From the NCBI RefSeq assembly GCF_004168625.1, contig NZ_SDWW01000028.1, positions 1-55,683 of the forward strand: 55,683 bases of DNA, written 5' to 3'. Origin of the DNA: Pengzhenrongella frigida. GTDB taxonomy: Bacteria > Actinomycetota > Actinomycetes > Actinomycetales > Cellulomonadaceae. The position numbers and the translations under genes were made by a program. The notes below the pieces were generated by a model. The model did no database searches and was not told the origin of the DNA. It was given only the letters and a program-made list of their open reading frames with translations. This document shows positions 23,594 through 32,125 of this stretch, piece after piece. How positions within the stretch are numbered: position 1 is the first letter of the stretch; each line of letters starts with the position of its first letter.

Positions 23594-23688
23594 GCCGGTC
23601 AGCCTCGCCACGGCGTCCGGTGCGCACCCCGCGGGCCTGCGGCGCTGGGGACGACCTGCCCGAGCGGTGGTCCTGTGGGCGGGTCGAC

Positions 23689-25803
23689 TCAGAGGTCGGG
23701 GCCGCCGGGCTGGGCCAGGACCACGCCGTCGGTGAACATCACACCGTCCGCGAACCGGGCCTCGACCCGACCGCCACCGAACTGCTCGGCGTACAGCCGG
23801 GCGTACAACCCGTCGGGTGCGGCGACCAGCTCCTCGTGCGTCCCGTGCTCGACCACCCGGCCGTCGTCGACCACGAAGATCACGTCGGCATGCCGGATCG
23901 TCGAGAGCCGGTGCGCGATCGCGAGCGTCGTCCGCCGGGTCATCGCCACCGCCAGTGCCTGCTGCACGAGCCGTTCGGACGCCGAGTCGAGGGCGGAGGT
24001 CGCCTCGTCGAGGATGAGGATGCGCGGGTCCTTGAGCAGCACCCGGGCGATCGCGATCCGCTGCTTCTCGCCCCCGGACAGGCGGTAGCCCCGCTCGCCG
24101 ACCGTCGTCGCGTAGCCGTCGGCGAACGCCACGATCCGGTCATGGATGTTCGCCGCGCGGCAGGCGTCCTCCAGCTGGGCGTCCGTGGCGTCCGGGCGCG
24201 CGTACCGCAGGTTCTCGGCGATCGTGGCGTGGAAGAGGTACGGATCCTGGGTGACCATGCCGACGACGTCGGCCAGGGACCCCATCGTGACGTCCCGCAC
24301 GTCGAAACCGTCGACGCGGACGGCGCCACGGTCGACCTCGTACAGCCGGGGGACCAGGTAGCTCAGGGTCGTCTTGCCGGCGCCCGACGGCCCGACGAAC
24401 GCCGCGAGCTGACCCGGCTCGATCACGAATGACGTGTCACGCACGGCCCACGGACGCGGCCGGGTGTCCGGGCCCCGGGCGGCGCCGGGGTCCGCCAGGG
24501 GCGGTGCGGGCTGGGTCGAGCCGCCGGGTCGGCCGCCGCCGGTCGGCGCGAGCCCGAACGCCAGCCCGATCCCTTTCCCGCCGCCACCCATGCCGCCGCC
24601 GTGCATCCCGGGCAGGCGGGGCACCGGCGCCGGTGCGTACAGCCGCGGGGGAGGGGGGTAGGCGAACCAGACGCCGTCGAGCTCGACCCGCCCGCGCGTG
24701 GTCGCCCGATCGAGCGCCACCGCGCCGGGGCGGTCGGTGATCGCGGGGGTGAGGTCCAGGTACTCGAAGATCCGGCGGAACAGCGCCAGCGAGGTCTGCA
24801 CGTCCAGGGCGACCCGCATCAGGGACAGCATCGGCATCAGCAGCCGGGCCTGCAGGGTCGAGAACGCCACGAGGGTGCCGGCCGTGAGCACCTGGGTGTC
24901 GGTGGAGCCGGCGAGCATGTACCCCGCCACCAGGTAGACCAGCGCGGGCGTGATCGCCATGAAGGCGGACACGACCCCGAAGAACCCCTGGCCGGCCATC
25001 GCCTGCCGCACCTGCAGGTCGACCAAGCGGTCGTTCTCGTCGCGGTACCGGGTGACCTCGGAGTCGGCCCGGTTGAAGATCTTCGCGAGCAGCACCCCCG
25101 AGACGCTCAGCGCCTCCTGCGTGATCGCGGTCATGTCCGACAGCGACTCCTGGGTGGCGCGCGCGAGCCGCTGGCGGCGCGCCCCGACGCGGCGCTGCAG
25201 CACGATGAACACCGGCATCAGCGCCAGTGCGACGACCGTCAGCTGCCAGCTCAGCAGCACCATCGCGATGATGGACGCGATCACGGTCACCGAGCTGGAC
25301 AGGATGGACGACGCCGTCGTGGTCAGCACCGAGCCGACCCCGCCGACGTCGTTGGCGAGCCGGGACTGGATCGACCCCGTCTTGGTGGTCGTGAAGAACG
25401 CCAGCTCCATGCGTTCGAGGTGCTCGAACAGCCGCCCGCGCAGGTCGGCCATCGCGAGGTTGCCGACCTTGGTCGTGAGGTAGGTCTGCCCGACGCCGAT
25501 CGCCGAGCTGAGCAGCGGGATCGCGATCATCGCGGCCGTCAGCTGCGCCAGCAGCGGCAGGTCCACGCCCGTGCCGGTGGCGAACCCGAGCGCGTCGTCG
25601 AACACGCGACGGGTGAGGAACGGGGTGATCACCCCGAGCGTCGAGGCGACCAGGATCGCGACGGCGACCAGGACCAGCCGGCCCCGGTAGGGCGTGAGCA
25701 GCGCGCCGATCCGGCGCAGCAGGGCGGGGGAGGCCGCGACCTCCGGGGTGCTCGCGTGCGGTGGGGTGGCTGGCACGCCCCCAGTGTTGTCTGGCACGCC
25801 CAC
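23689..25803 (-). CDS. ABC exporter, fused transmembrane and ATPase domains
   Basis: 704-residue half-transporter of the MsbA/multidrug type, probably a homodimer in the membrane; substrate unknown. Six transmembrane segments (residues about 40-350) precede the nucleotide-binding domain, which has the A-loop FAYPPPP, Walker A GPSGAGKTT, Q-loop TQDPYLF, signature LSGGEKQR, Walker B ILILDEAT and H-loop AIAHRLSTIR. An insert of about 75 residues, rich in Gly, Pro and Met (HGGGMGGGGKGIGLAFG), separates the A-loop from Walker A, longer than usual. Three in-frame GTG codons (25803, 25797, 25776) inside a tandem repeat compete as start. Confidence 0.9.
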   Translation of the reverse strand: MGVPDNTGGVPATPPHASTPEVAASPALLRRIGALLTPYRGRLVLVAVAILVASTLGVITPFLTRRVFDDALGFATGTGVDLPLLAQLTAAMIAIPLLSSAIGVGQTYLTTKVGNLAMADLRGRLFEHLERMELAFFTTTKTGSIQSRLANDVGGVGSVLTTTASSILSSSVTVIASIIAMVLLSWQLTVVALALMPVFIVLQRRVGARRQRLARATQESLSDMTAITQEALSVSGVLLAKIFNRADSEVTRYRDENDRLVDLQVRQAMAGQGFFGVVSAFMAITPALVYLVAGYMLAGSTDTQVLTAGTLVAFSTLQARLLMPMLSLMRVALDVQTSLALFRRIFEYLDLTPAITDRPGAVALDRATTRGRVELDGVWFAYPPPPRLYAPAPVPRLPGMHGGGMGGGGKGIGLAFGLAPTGGGRPGGSTQPAPPLADPGAARGPDTRPRPWAVRDTSFVIEPGQLAAFVGPSGAGKTTLSYLVPRLYEVDRGAVRVDGFDVRDVTMGSLADVVGMVTQDPYLFHATIAENLRYARPDATDAQLEDACRAANIHDRIVAFADGYATTVGERGYRLSGGEKQRIAIARVLLKDPRILILDEATSALDSASERLVQQALAVAMTRRTTLAIAHRLSTIRHADVIFVVDDGRVVEHGTHEELVAAPDGLYARLYAEQFGGGRVEARFADGVMFTDGVVLAQPGGPDL

Positions 25804-25809
25804 AGTGTG
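25768..25809 (-). repeat. 21-base tandem direct repeat over the ABC exporter start
   Basis: Two adjacent 21-base units (25789-25809 and 25768-25788 on the minus strand) share the core GGGCGTGCCAG and agree at 18 of 21 positions. The unit contains the candidate GTG start codons, so it could be an operator or a duplicated start region. Confidence 0.6.
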
Positions 25810-25873
25810 CGGTGCGCGTGCGCCGTCTGTCGCCTGCCCGGCGGCGGGTTTCGCGGTTGGCGCAGCGCGGCCG

Positions 25874-26353
25874 TCAGGCCAGGAAGACCCGCAGCGCCTC
25901 GACCACCAGGGCGTGGTCGTCGGCCTGCGCCAGGCCCGAGACCGTCACCGTGCCGACCACGCCCACCCCGACCACGCGCACCGGGAAGCACCCGCCGTGC
26001 GCGGCGTACTGCTGCAGCGGCAGGTCGTGCGCGACGGCGAACGTGGTGCCCTTGGCGACCGCGCGCAGGCCGACGAGGTAGGACGACGCCCCGAACCGCT
26101 CGACCACCCGGACCTTGCGCTCGACCCAGGTGTCGTTATCGGCGACCGTGCCGGGCAGGGCCGCGTGGAACAGCTGTTGGGTGCCGCGGCGCACATCGAT
26201 CGTGATCGGCAGCTCGCGCTCCTGGGCGAGCTCGACGAGCAGGCAACCCAACTGCCACGCGTCGGCGTTGTCGAACCGGGTGAACACCAGGTCGCGCTCG
26301 TGCGCCTCGAGGGTCGCGATCGTGGCCAGGACGGTGGGATCGGGTGCGCTCAT
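25874..26353 (-). CDS. UPF0303 / heme-degrading-domain-like protein
   Basis: 159-residue protein of the UPF0303 family, related to the DUF336 (HbpS/GlcG) fold. Recognisable stretches are RFDNADAWQLGCLLVELA, ITIDVRRGTQQLFHAALPG, DNDTWVERKVRVVERFG, and AAHGGCFPVRVVG near the C-terminus. Function in bacteria is not established, and the heme link is only by family. ATG 26353 follows TACGAT at seven bases. The gap 25804-25873 before the ABC exporter has only the repeat noted there. Confidence 0.85.
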   Translation of the reverse strand: MSAPDPTVLATIATLEAHERDLVFTRFDNADAWQLGCLLVELAQERELPITIDVRRGTQQLFHAALPGTVADNDTWVERKVRVVERFGASSYLVGLRAVAKGTTFAVAHDLPLQQYAAHGGCFPVRVVGVGVVGTVTVSGLAQADDHALVVEALRVFLA

Positions 26354-26360
26354 GCCGGCG

Positions 26361-26366
26361 ATCGTA
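26361..26366 (-). promoter_or_regulatory. -10 element of a leaderless UPF0303 gene promoter
   Basis: TACGAT on the minus strand ends seven bases before ATG 26353. Confidence 0.5.
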
Positions 26367-26434
26367 CGCAGGTGGCCGGTCCGCCGCCCGGTCGGGCCCG
26401 GGGGGCCGGACCCCGCTCCGCACGCTCACCCGAC

Positions 26435-26462
26435 AACGCCGATAAGGTACATTATGACAAAC
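26435..26462. other. dif: candidate chromosomal dif site (XerC/XerD recombination)
   Basis: A left arm AACGCCGATAA (26435-26445), a six-base centre GGTACA (26446-26451) and a right arm TTATGACAAAC (26452-26462) reproduce the 11-6-11 layout of dif. The right arm matches the XerD half-site core TTATG followed by a CAA trait, and the left arm has the CGATAA seen in actinobacterial dif. The site is AT-rich in very GC-rich surroundings, lies in a non-coding gap of about 270 bases (26354-26620) and coincides with a change of prevailing gene strand. No integrase or transposase is nearby, which argues against a mobile-element attachment site. Confidence 0.75.
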
Positions 26463-26620
26463 GACCCGAGGAAACTGGTCGATCGGGGGCCCGGCCCCTC
26501 CTCCGCGGCCCGCTGGCTCCTCCTCGGGCCGCCGGCGCGACGGACCGGCGACCGCGGGACCGGCGACCGCGCTGTCGCGGCTGACCGACGACACCGGCGG
26601 TTCGTGGCACAGTATCTGCC

Positions 26621-26872
26621 ATGCCCGAACTGATCCCGTCCGACGAGCCCGATCCGACCGAGTCCGAGGACGACGACGCCCCGACCTCGATCCGGGACAA
26701 CTGGTGGTGGTCGCCCTCGTTCGCCATCGTCATCGGCGTCGTGGTGGTGCTGTTCCAGGTCGGACCGATCAACGACTCCGGTGGGGTCTGGCTGAACTGG
26801 GCGGTCGCCGGGATCGGCATCGCCCTGGCCGCCACCGGTGCTGCCCGCCTCGTGCGGGCCTACCCGCGCTGA
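26621..26872 (+). CDS. small two-segment membrane protein, unknown
   Basis: 83 residues: an acidic N-terminus (SDEPDPTESEDDDAP) and two transmembrane segments (about residues 32-47 and 55-74, WSPSFAIVIGVVVVLFQVG and WLNWAVAGIGIALAATGAAR). Family not recognised; proteins like this are common and uncharacterised in actinobacteria. The last 13 bases overlap the end of the convergent small gene on the other strand. A -10-like CAGTAT lies five bases before the ATG. Confidence 0.7.
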   Translation: MPELIPSDEPDPTESEDDDAPTSIRDNWWWSPSFAIVIGVVVVLFQVGPINDSGGVWLNWAVAGIGIALAATGAARLVRAYPR

Positions 26873-26991
26873 GGATCGACCGGCTCGCGGTCCGCGCGGG
26901 CCACGTCCGCGATCTCTTCCTCGGGTCGCGGCGGGATCGTCTCGTCGAACTCGAGGTTGACGACCTCGTCGTGGGAGAACGGCTCGGTCAT
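26860..26991 (-). CDS. small acidic protein of 43 residues
   Basis: MTEPFSHDEVVNLEFDETIP starts a 43-residue product with 12 acidic residues. GAAGGAG lies six bases before ATG 26991, the best ribosome site of this region, and third codon positions are almost all G or C. TACCGT (27024 to 27019) could be its -10. Convergent with the preceding membrane protein, overlapping by 13 bases. No function recognised. Confidence 0.7.
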   Translation of the reverse strand: MTEPFSHDEVVNLEFDETIPPRPEEEIADVARADREPVDPQRG

Positions 26992-27129
26992 GGCGGGCTC
27001 CTTCGGGGCGAGATCCCCACGGTACGGCGCCGGCCGGCGACAGGCCAGTACGCCGATGGTGGCGCGCTGGGGTGAGATTCGGTCCGTTCCGGGCCCGCCT
27101 CGCACGGGAGGCCTTCGTCGTCTCGTAGG

Positions 27130-27792
27130 GTGGAGCGTCCGGATACCGTGCTTGTGCATCTCAGGGTGGTGACGCGGGTGCTCGAAGGCAGCCCGAGCGT
27201 GGTGATCGTCGGCGAGGCCGAGGTCGCGCGCGGCGAGGTGAGCGTCGATGCGGGCCTGTCCCTGAGCATCCGGCTGGCCGAGGTGCTCGGTGACCTTCCC
27301 GCGCCCGGTGACGAGGTCGTGGTGCGCACGTTCGAGGCGATCCGTGGCCGCCGGGAGTACGTCGTCACGGTCGAGTCGGTCAACCAGGAGATGCTGGTCG
27401 TCACCGACATCGAGCTCATCTCCGCCTTCCAGCAGCGGGCGATCGTCCGGGTGGAGACCGACCTTCCGGTCACCCTCGTGTACGAGATGATCGGCGACGA
27501 GCTCGTCGACGCCGAGATCCCGATCCAGGGCAGGATGCTCGACCTCAGCGCGACCGGGTTCAGCCTGTTCTGCTCGACCGCGCTGCCCGAGGCCTATCGC
27601 TTCGGCTTCCACTTCAGTACCGACTTCGACGAGATGGTGCTCGTCGCCGATGCGATCCGGAGCGAGGACGTCCCGCGGGGGCACCGCTACGGCTGCCGGT
27701 TCGTGGGCACCACGCAGCGCGAGGCCGACGCCCTGCACCGGTACGTCCTCAGCGAGCAGATCGCCCAGCGCCGGCGCACCGACGGCCTCTGA
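27130..27792 (+). CDS. PilZ-domain protein (cyclic di-GMP effector candidate)
   Basis: 220 residues. The N-terminal half (residues 1-105) looks like a YcgR-type beta domain, the C-terminal half is a PilZ domain with the RxxxR motif in QQRAIVRVE and the D/NxSxxG motif in LDLSATGFS, both needed to bind cyclic di-GMP. Partner unknown; PilZ proteins of this layout often act on flagella or surface polysaccharides. The start is unsure: GTG 27130 gives the longest frame, but TAGGGT at 27126-27131 would, if a -10, favour GTG 27148 or 27154. The gap 26992-27129 otherwise shows nothing clear. Confidence 0.82.
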   Translation: MERPDTVLVHLRVVTRVLEGSPSVVIVGEAEVARGEVSVDAGLSLSIRLAEVLGDLPAPGDEVVVRTFEAIRGRREYVVTVESVNQEMLVVTDIELISAFQQRAIVRVETDLPVTLVYEMIGDELVDAEIPIQGRMLDLSATGFSLFCSTALPEAYRFGFHFSTDFDEMVLVADAIRSEDVPRGHRYGCRFVGTTQREADALHRYVLSEQIAQRRRTDGL

Positions 27793-27840
27793 GGCATCCC
27801 CTCCCCCGCCGGCGGGGCGCCCTGCGCGGTCGAGGCAGGC

Positions 27841-28497
27841 TCAGGGCAGCTCGAGCCCGACGCCGTCGACGGGCCGCAGGTACTGCGCGCCGCCCAGTCC
27901 CAGCCCGTGCGGACCGAGCAGGCGGTCGACCAGGTCGCAGCCGATCCGGGAGTACAGCGCGTCGTGGATGGGGATCGTCAGGCGCGGGCCGACGGCCCGG
28001 ACGTAGTCGACCACGTCGCCCAGGCGCAGCCACGGAGCGGCGATCGGGATCAGCAGCACGGCCACCGGGCGGGGCGGCACCGTGAACGAGTCCCCCGGGT
28101 GCAGGACGGACCCGTCGATGAGGTAGGCGACGTTGGCCAGGCGTGGGACGTCGGGATGGACCGCCTCGTGCAGGCCGCCGTAGACCTCCACCTCGAAACC
28201 GGCCACCTCGAACGTGTCCCCTGCGCGCACGGCGTGGACGCGGTCGGCGAGCTCTGGAGCACCCTCGAGCAGCAGCGCGACGACGTCGGCCGGGGCCCAG
28301 ACCTCGAGATCCGGCCGGGACACCAGGTCGCGACGCAACGTGACCGGCACGACGTGGTCGGCGTGCTGGTGGGTGACCAGGACGGCGTCGGCGTCGTGCG
28401 TGGCGTCGCTCGCGCTGAACGAGCCGGGGTCGATCACGAGCCGGGCGCCGTCCTTCTCCAGACGTACGCACGCGTGGCTCAGCCGTGTCAGGAACAT
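27841..28497 (-). CDS. MBL-fold metallohydrolase (UlaG-like)
   Basis: 218 residues with the metallo-beta-lactamase metal motif THQHADHV and downstream ligands in VLHPGDSF and PIHDALYS. N-terminus MFLTRLSHACVRLEKDGARL is typical of the UlaG-like L-ascorbate lactonase group, though substrates vary widely. Start follows CAGGCT at seven bases, a near-consensus leaderless -10. It is 23 bases from the pyc stop and on the same strand. Confidence 0.85.
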   Translation of the reverse strand: MFLTRLSHACVRLEKDGARLVIDPGSFSASDATHDADAVLVTHQHADHVVPVTLRRDLVSRPDLEVWAPADVVALLLEGAPELADRVHAVRAGDTFEVAGFEVEVYGGLHEAVHPDVPRLANVAYLIDGSVLHPGDSFTVPPRPVAVLLIPIAAPWLRLGDVVDYVRAVGPRLTIPIHDALYSRIGCDLVDRLLGPHGLGLGGAQYLRPVDGVGLELP

Positions 28498-28519
28498 GGC
28501 CGCCAGCCTGCCACGAGGG

Positions 28520-31500
28520 TCAGCCGATCACCAGCACCAGGTCGCCGCCCTCGAGCTGCTGGGTCGCCCCGATCGCCAGCCGGCGCACCACTCCCCCGAT
28601 CGGGGTCGTGATCGCCGCCTCCATCTTCATGGCCTCCACGGTGGCGACGGTCTGGCCGGCCTTGACCCGCTGACCCTCCTGGACCACCGGCGTGACCGCC
28701 CCGGCGAACGGCGCCGCGATGTGACCGGCGACCCCGGGATCGGCCTTCTCGGACGACGCGAGGTCGACCTCGATCCCGGTGTCGCGGACCTGCAGCGGGC
28801 GCAGCTGCCCGTTGAGGGTGAACATCGCGCTGCGCATGCCCCGCTCGTCCGGGATGCCGACCGCCTCGAGCCCGACGAGCAGCCGCACGCCCTTCTCCAG
28901 GACGATCTCGACCTCGCCGCCCGGGTCCATCCCGTACAGGTAGCTCTTGGTGTCGAGCACCGACACGTCGCCGTGGGCCGCACGGGACGCCTCGAACTCC
29001 TTGGTCGGCCCGGGGAACAACAGGTGGTTGAGCCGGTCCCGGCGGGTCGCGGAGTCGCCGTCCAGGTCCTGGCGGTCCTGGTCGGTCAGGGGCTGCACGC
29101 CGGACCGCACGGCGCGGCCCTTGAGGGCCTTGGTGCGGAACGGCTCGGGCCACCCGCCCGGCGGAACGCCGAGCTCGCCCGACAGGAACCCGATCACCGA
29201 GTCGGGGATGTCGAAGTCCTGCGGCCGGTCGGCGAAGTCCGCCGGGTCCGCGCCGCGGGCCACCAGGTGCAGGGCGAGGTCGCCCACCACCTTCGACGAC
29301 GGGGTGACCTTGACCAGCCGGCCGAGGATGTGGTCGGCCGCGGCGTACATCTCCTCGATCGCCTCGAACTGGTCGCCCAGACCGAGCGCGATCGCCTGCT
29401 GGCGCAGATTGGACAGCTGACCGCCCGGGATCTCGTGGTCGTACACGCGACCGGTCGGTCCGGGCAGGCCGGACTCGAACGGCCGGTACAGGCGGCGCAC
29501 GCCCTCCCAGTACGGCTCGAGGTCGCAGACCGACCGCAGGGAGAGCCCGGTGTCCCGCTCGGTGAACGCCAGCGCGGCCACCAGCGCCGACATGGGCGGC
29601 TGGCTGGTCGTGCCGGCCATCGGAGCGCTGGCCACGTCGACGGCGTCGACCCCGGCGTCGGCGGCCGCGAGCAGGGTCGCCAGCTGGCCGCCGGTGGTGT
29701 CGTGGGTGTGCAGGTGGACCGGCAGGTCGAACCGCGCCCGCAGCCCGGCCACGAGCGCCGTGGCGGCGGCGGGGCGCAGCAGGCCGGCCATGTCCTTGAT
29801 CGCCAGGACATGGGCGCCGGCCTCGACGATCCGGTCGGCCAGCCGGAGGTAGTAGTCGAGCGTGTACAGGTCTTCCGCCGGGTCCAGCAGGTTGCCGGTG
29901 TAGCACAGCGCGACCTCGGCGACCGTCGTCCCCGTCGCGCGCACGGACTCGATCGCGGGTCGCATCTGCTCGACGTCGTTCAGGGCGTCGAAGATTCGGA
30001 ACACGTCCACCCCGGTCGCCGCGGCCTCGCGCACGAAGGCGTCCGTGACCTCGGTCGGGTAGGGCGTGTAGCCGACCGTGTTGCGGCCGCGCAGCAGCAT
30101 CTGGATCGCGATGTTCGGGAGCGTCTCGCGCAGCGTGGCGAGGCGGCTCCACGGGTCTTCGCCGAGGAACCGCAGCGCGACGTCGTAGGTGGCGCCGCCC
30201 CACGCCTCGACGGACAGCAGCTGCGGCGTCAGCAGCGCGACGTGCGGCGCGACGGCGACCAGGTCGTGCGTGCGCACGCGGGTCGCCAGGAGCGACTGGT
30301 GCGCATCGCGGAACGTGGTGTCGGTGACGGCCAACGGGCGCTGGGCACGCAGCGCGGCCGCGAAGCGCTCCGGGCCGAGCTCCAGCAGCCGCTGCCGGCT
30401 GCCGTCCGGGATGGCCACGCCGAGCGGGAGCACGGGGAGCTTGGAGCGCGGGTCCGCGAGCGTGGGGGCCACACCGTACGGCTTGTTCACCGTGACGTTG
30501 CCGAGGAACCCGAGCAGCTTGGTGCCCCGGTCGGCGCTCGCGCGCGCGGCCAGCAGCTGCGGGCGCAGGTCGATGAACGACGTCGACAGGTCGCCGGCGA
30601 CGAACGCGTCGTCGGCCAAGACGGCCTGCAGGAACGAGATGTTCGTGCGCACCCCACGGATCCGGAACTCCGCCAGCGCCCGGCGGGCCCGGCGGACCGC
30701 CATCGGGAAGTCCCGGCCGCGGCAGGTGAGCTTGACCAGCATCGAGTCGAAGTGGCCGCTGACCTCCGCCCCCGCGGAGGCCGTCGCGCCATCGAGCCGC
30801 ACCCCGGCGCCGCCCGGCGAGCGGTAGGCGATGATGCGGCCGGTGTCCGGTCGGAACCCGTTGGCCGGGTCCTCGGTGGTGATGCGGCACTGCAGCGCGA
30901 AGCCGTTGACCCGCACGGAGTCCTGGGAGATCCCGAGGTCGGCGAGGGTCTCCCCCGCCGCGATCCGCAGCTGGGAGGACACCAGGTCGATGTCGGTGAC
31001 CTCCTCGGTCACGGTGTGCTCCACCTGGATGCGCGGGTTCATCTCGATGAAGACGTGCTGACCGGCGCGGTCCCCCTCGGTGGCCACGAGGAACTCGACC
31101 GTGCCGGCATTCTCGTACCCGATGCTGCGTGCGAACGTCACGGCGTCGCGGCACAGCGCGTCCCGGATCGCGGGATCCAGGTTCGGCGCCGGCGCGATCT
31201 CGATGACCTTCTGGTGGCGCCGCTGGAGCGAGCAGTCACGCTCGAACAGGTGTACGACGTTCCCGGCCTTGTCGGCCAGGATCTGGACCTCGATGTGCCG
31301 GGGCCGCAGCACTGCCTGCTCGAGGAACATCGTGTCGTCGCCGAAGGAGCCGCTGGCCTCGCGCATCGCGGCCGCGAGGGCCTCCCGCAGGTCCTCGCGG
31401 CGCTCGACCCGCCGCATCCCGCGGCCTCCCCCGCCGGCGACCGCCTTGGCGAACAGCGGGAAGCCGACCTCCTCGGCCGCCACGACGAGCACCTCGATGT

Positions 31501-31930
31501 CGGCGGACGGCGCGCTGGAGGCGAGGACGGGAATCCCCGCGTCCCGCGCCGCCTGCAGGGCGAGCACCTTGTTCCCGGCCAGCTCGAGCACCTCCGGCGG
31601 GGGCCCGATGAAGACGAGGCCCGCGGCCTGGCAGGCGCGCGCGAGCTCGGGGTTCTCTGACAGGAATCCGTAGCCGGGGTAGATCGCGTCGGCGCCCGAG
31701 TCGCGTGCGACCCGGATCATCTCGTCGATGTCGAGGTACGCCCGCACCGGGTGGCCCGTCTCCCCGATCGGGTAGGACTCGTCGGCCTTGAGCCGGTGCT
31801 CGGAGTTGCGGTCCTCGTGCGGGAACACCGCGACGGTCCGCGCACCGAGCTCGTAGGCGGCCCGGAAGGCCCTGACGGCGATCTCCGCCCGGTTCGCGAC
31901 AAGCACCTTCGAGAACACGTGCCACCCCAT
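28520..31930 (-). CDS. pyc: pyruvate carboxylase
   Basis: Carboxylates pyruvate to oxaloacetate with biotin and ATP, replenishing the TCA cycle. 1136 residues in the standard order: biotin carboxylase (1 to about 450, with AVAGGGGRGMRRV and EMNPRIQVEHTVTEE), carboxyltransferase (about 520-810, with DTTFRDAHQSLLATR, NVEQM-type metal site and the carbamylated Lys in AIKDMAGLL), then the biotin carrier domain with VEAMKMEAA, the biotinylated Lys at residue 1102. No domain is missing. ATG 31930 is the longest start; GTG 31918 (VFSKVLVANRAEIAVRAF) matches the usual N-terminus and follows GGGGTGG, so it may be the real one. Confidence 0.95.
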   Translation of the reverse strand: MGWHVFSKVLVANRAEIAVRAFRAAYELGARTVAVFPHEDRNSEHRLKADESYPIGETGHPVRAYLDIDEMIRVARDSGADAIYPGYGFLSENPELARACQAAGLVFIGPPPEVLELAGNKVLALQAARDAGIPVLASSAPSADIEVLVVAAEEVGFPLFAKAVAGGGGRGMRRVERREDLREALAAAMREASGSFGDDTMFLEQAVLRPRHIEVQILADKAGNVVHLFERDCSLQRRHQKVIEIAPAPNLDPAIRDALCRDAVTFARSIGYENAGTVEFLVATEGDRAGQHVFIEMNPRIQVEHTVTEEVTDIDLVSSQLRIAAGETLADLGISQDSVRVNGFALQCRITTEDPANGFRPDTGRIIAYRSPGGAGVRLDGATASAGAEVSGHFDSMLVKLTCRGRDFPMAVRRARRALAEFRIRGVRTNISFLQAVLADDAFVAGDLSTSFIDLRPQLLAARASADRGTKLLGFLGNVTVNKPYGVAPTLADPRSKLPVLPLGVAIPDGSRQRLLELGPERFAAALRAQRPLAVTDTTFRDAHQSLLATRVRTHDLVAVAPHVALLTPQLLSVEAWGGATYDVALRFLGEDPWSRLATLRETLPNIAIQMLLRGRNTVGYTPYPTEVTDAFVREAAATGVDVFRIFDALNDVEQMRPAIESVRATGTTVAEVALCYTGNLLDPAEDLYTLDYYLRLADRIVEAGAHVLAIKDMAGLLRPAAATALVAGLRARFDLPVHLHTHDTTGGQLATLLAAADAGVDAVDVASAPMAGTTSQPPMSALVAALAFTERDTGLSLRSVCDLEPYWEGVRRLYRPFESGLPGPTGRVYDHEIPGGQLSNLRQQAIALGLGDQFEAIEEMYAAADHILGRLVKVTPSSKVVGDLALHLVARGADPADFADRPQDFDIPDSVIGFLSGELGVPPGGWPEPFRTKALKGRAVRSGVQPLTDQDRQDLDGDSATRRDRLNHLLFPGPTKEFEASRAAHGDVSVLDTKSYLYGMDPGGEVEIVLEKGVRLLVGLEAVGIPDERGMRSAMFTLNGQLRPLQVRDTGIEVDLASSEKADPGVAGHIAAPFAGAVTPVVQEGQRVKAGQTVATVEAMKMEAAITTPIGGVVRRLAIGATQQLEGGDLVLVIG

Positions 31931-32113
31931 CTTCTTGCCGTTCGCAGGCGCACGGCCAGCGAGTCGTGTGAACTCGGGTGCTCCCGGTCAGGGCGGCGGG
32001 CGAACCCGCGCCTCCCCAGCGATCGGCGTGATCATCCCACGATGCGGGGGGCGATGTGCTCGTCAGATGTCCCACCGCGGTGTGGTCTCACCCTGTGAAC
32101 CCGTTCCTGCCGC

Positions 32114-32119
32114 TACGGT
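32114..32119 (+). promoter_or_regulatory. -10 element of a leaderless parA-like promoter
   Basis: TACGGT ends six bases before GTG 32126. The rest of the 195-base pyc-parA divergent gap shows no other clear element. Confidence 0.5.
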
Positions 32120-32125
32120 GAGCGC

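Noticed and set aside
26435-26462. Attachment site of an integrated element
   Set aside because: No integrase, tRNA or duplicated flank is visible; chromosomal dif fits better.
26454-26633. Leaderless 59-codon ORF starting inside the dif-like site (MTNDPRKLVDRGPG)
   Set aside because: TAAGGT gives a plausible -10, but the product is Arg/Pro/Gly-rich, third positions are not coding-like, and the AT-rich stretch is better explained by dif.
28214-31660. Open frame of about 1148 codons on the plus strand across pyc
   Set aside because: Antisense shadow of pyc; composition is His/Arg/Gly-rich with no recognisable domain.
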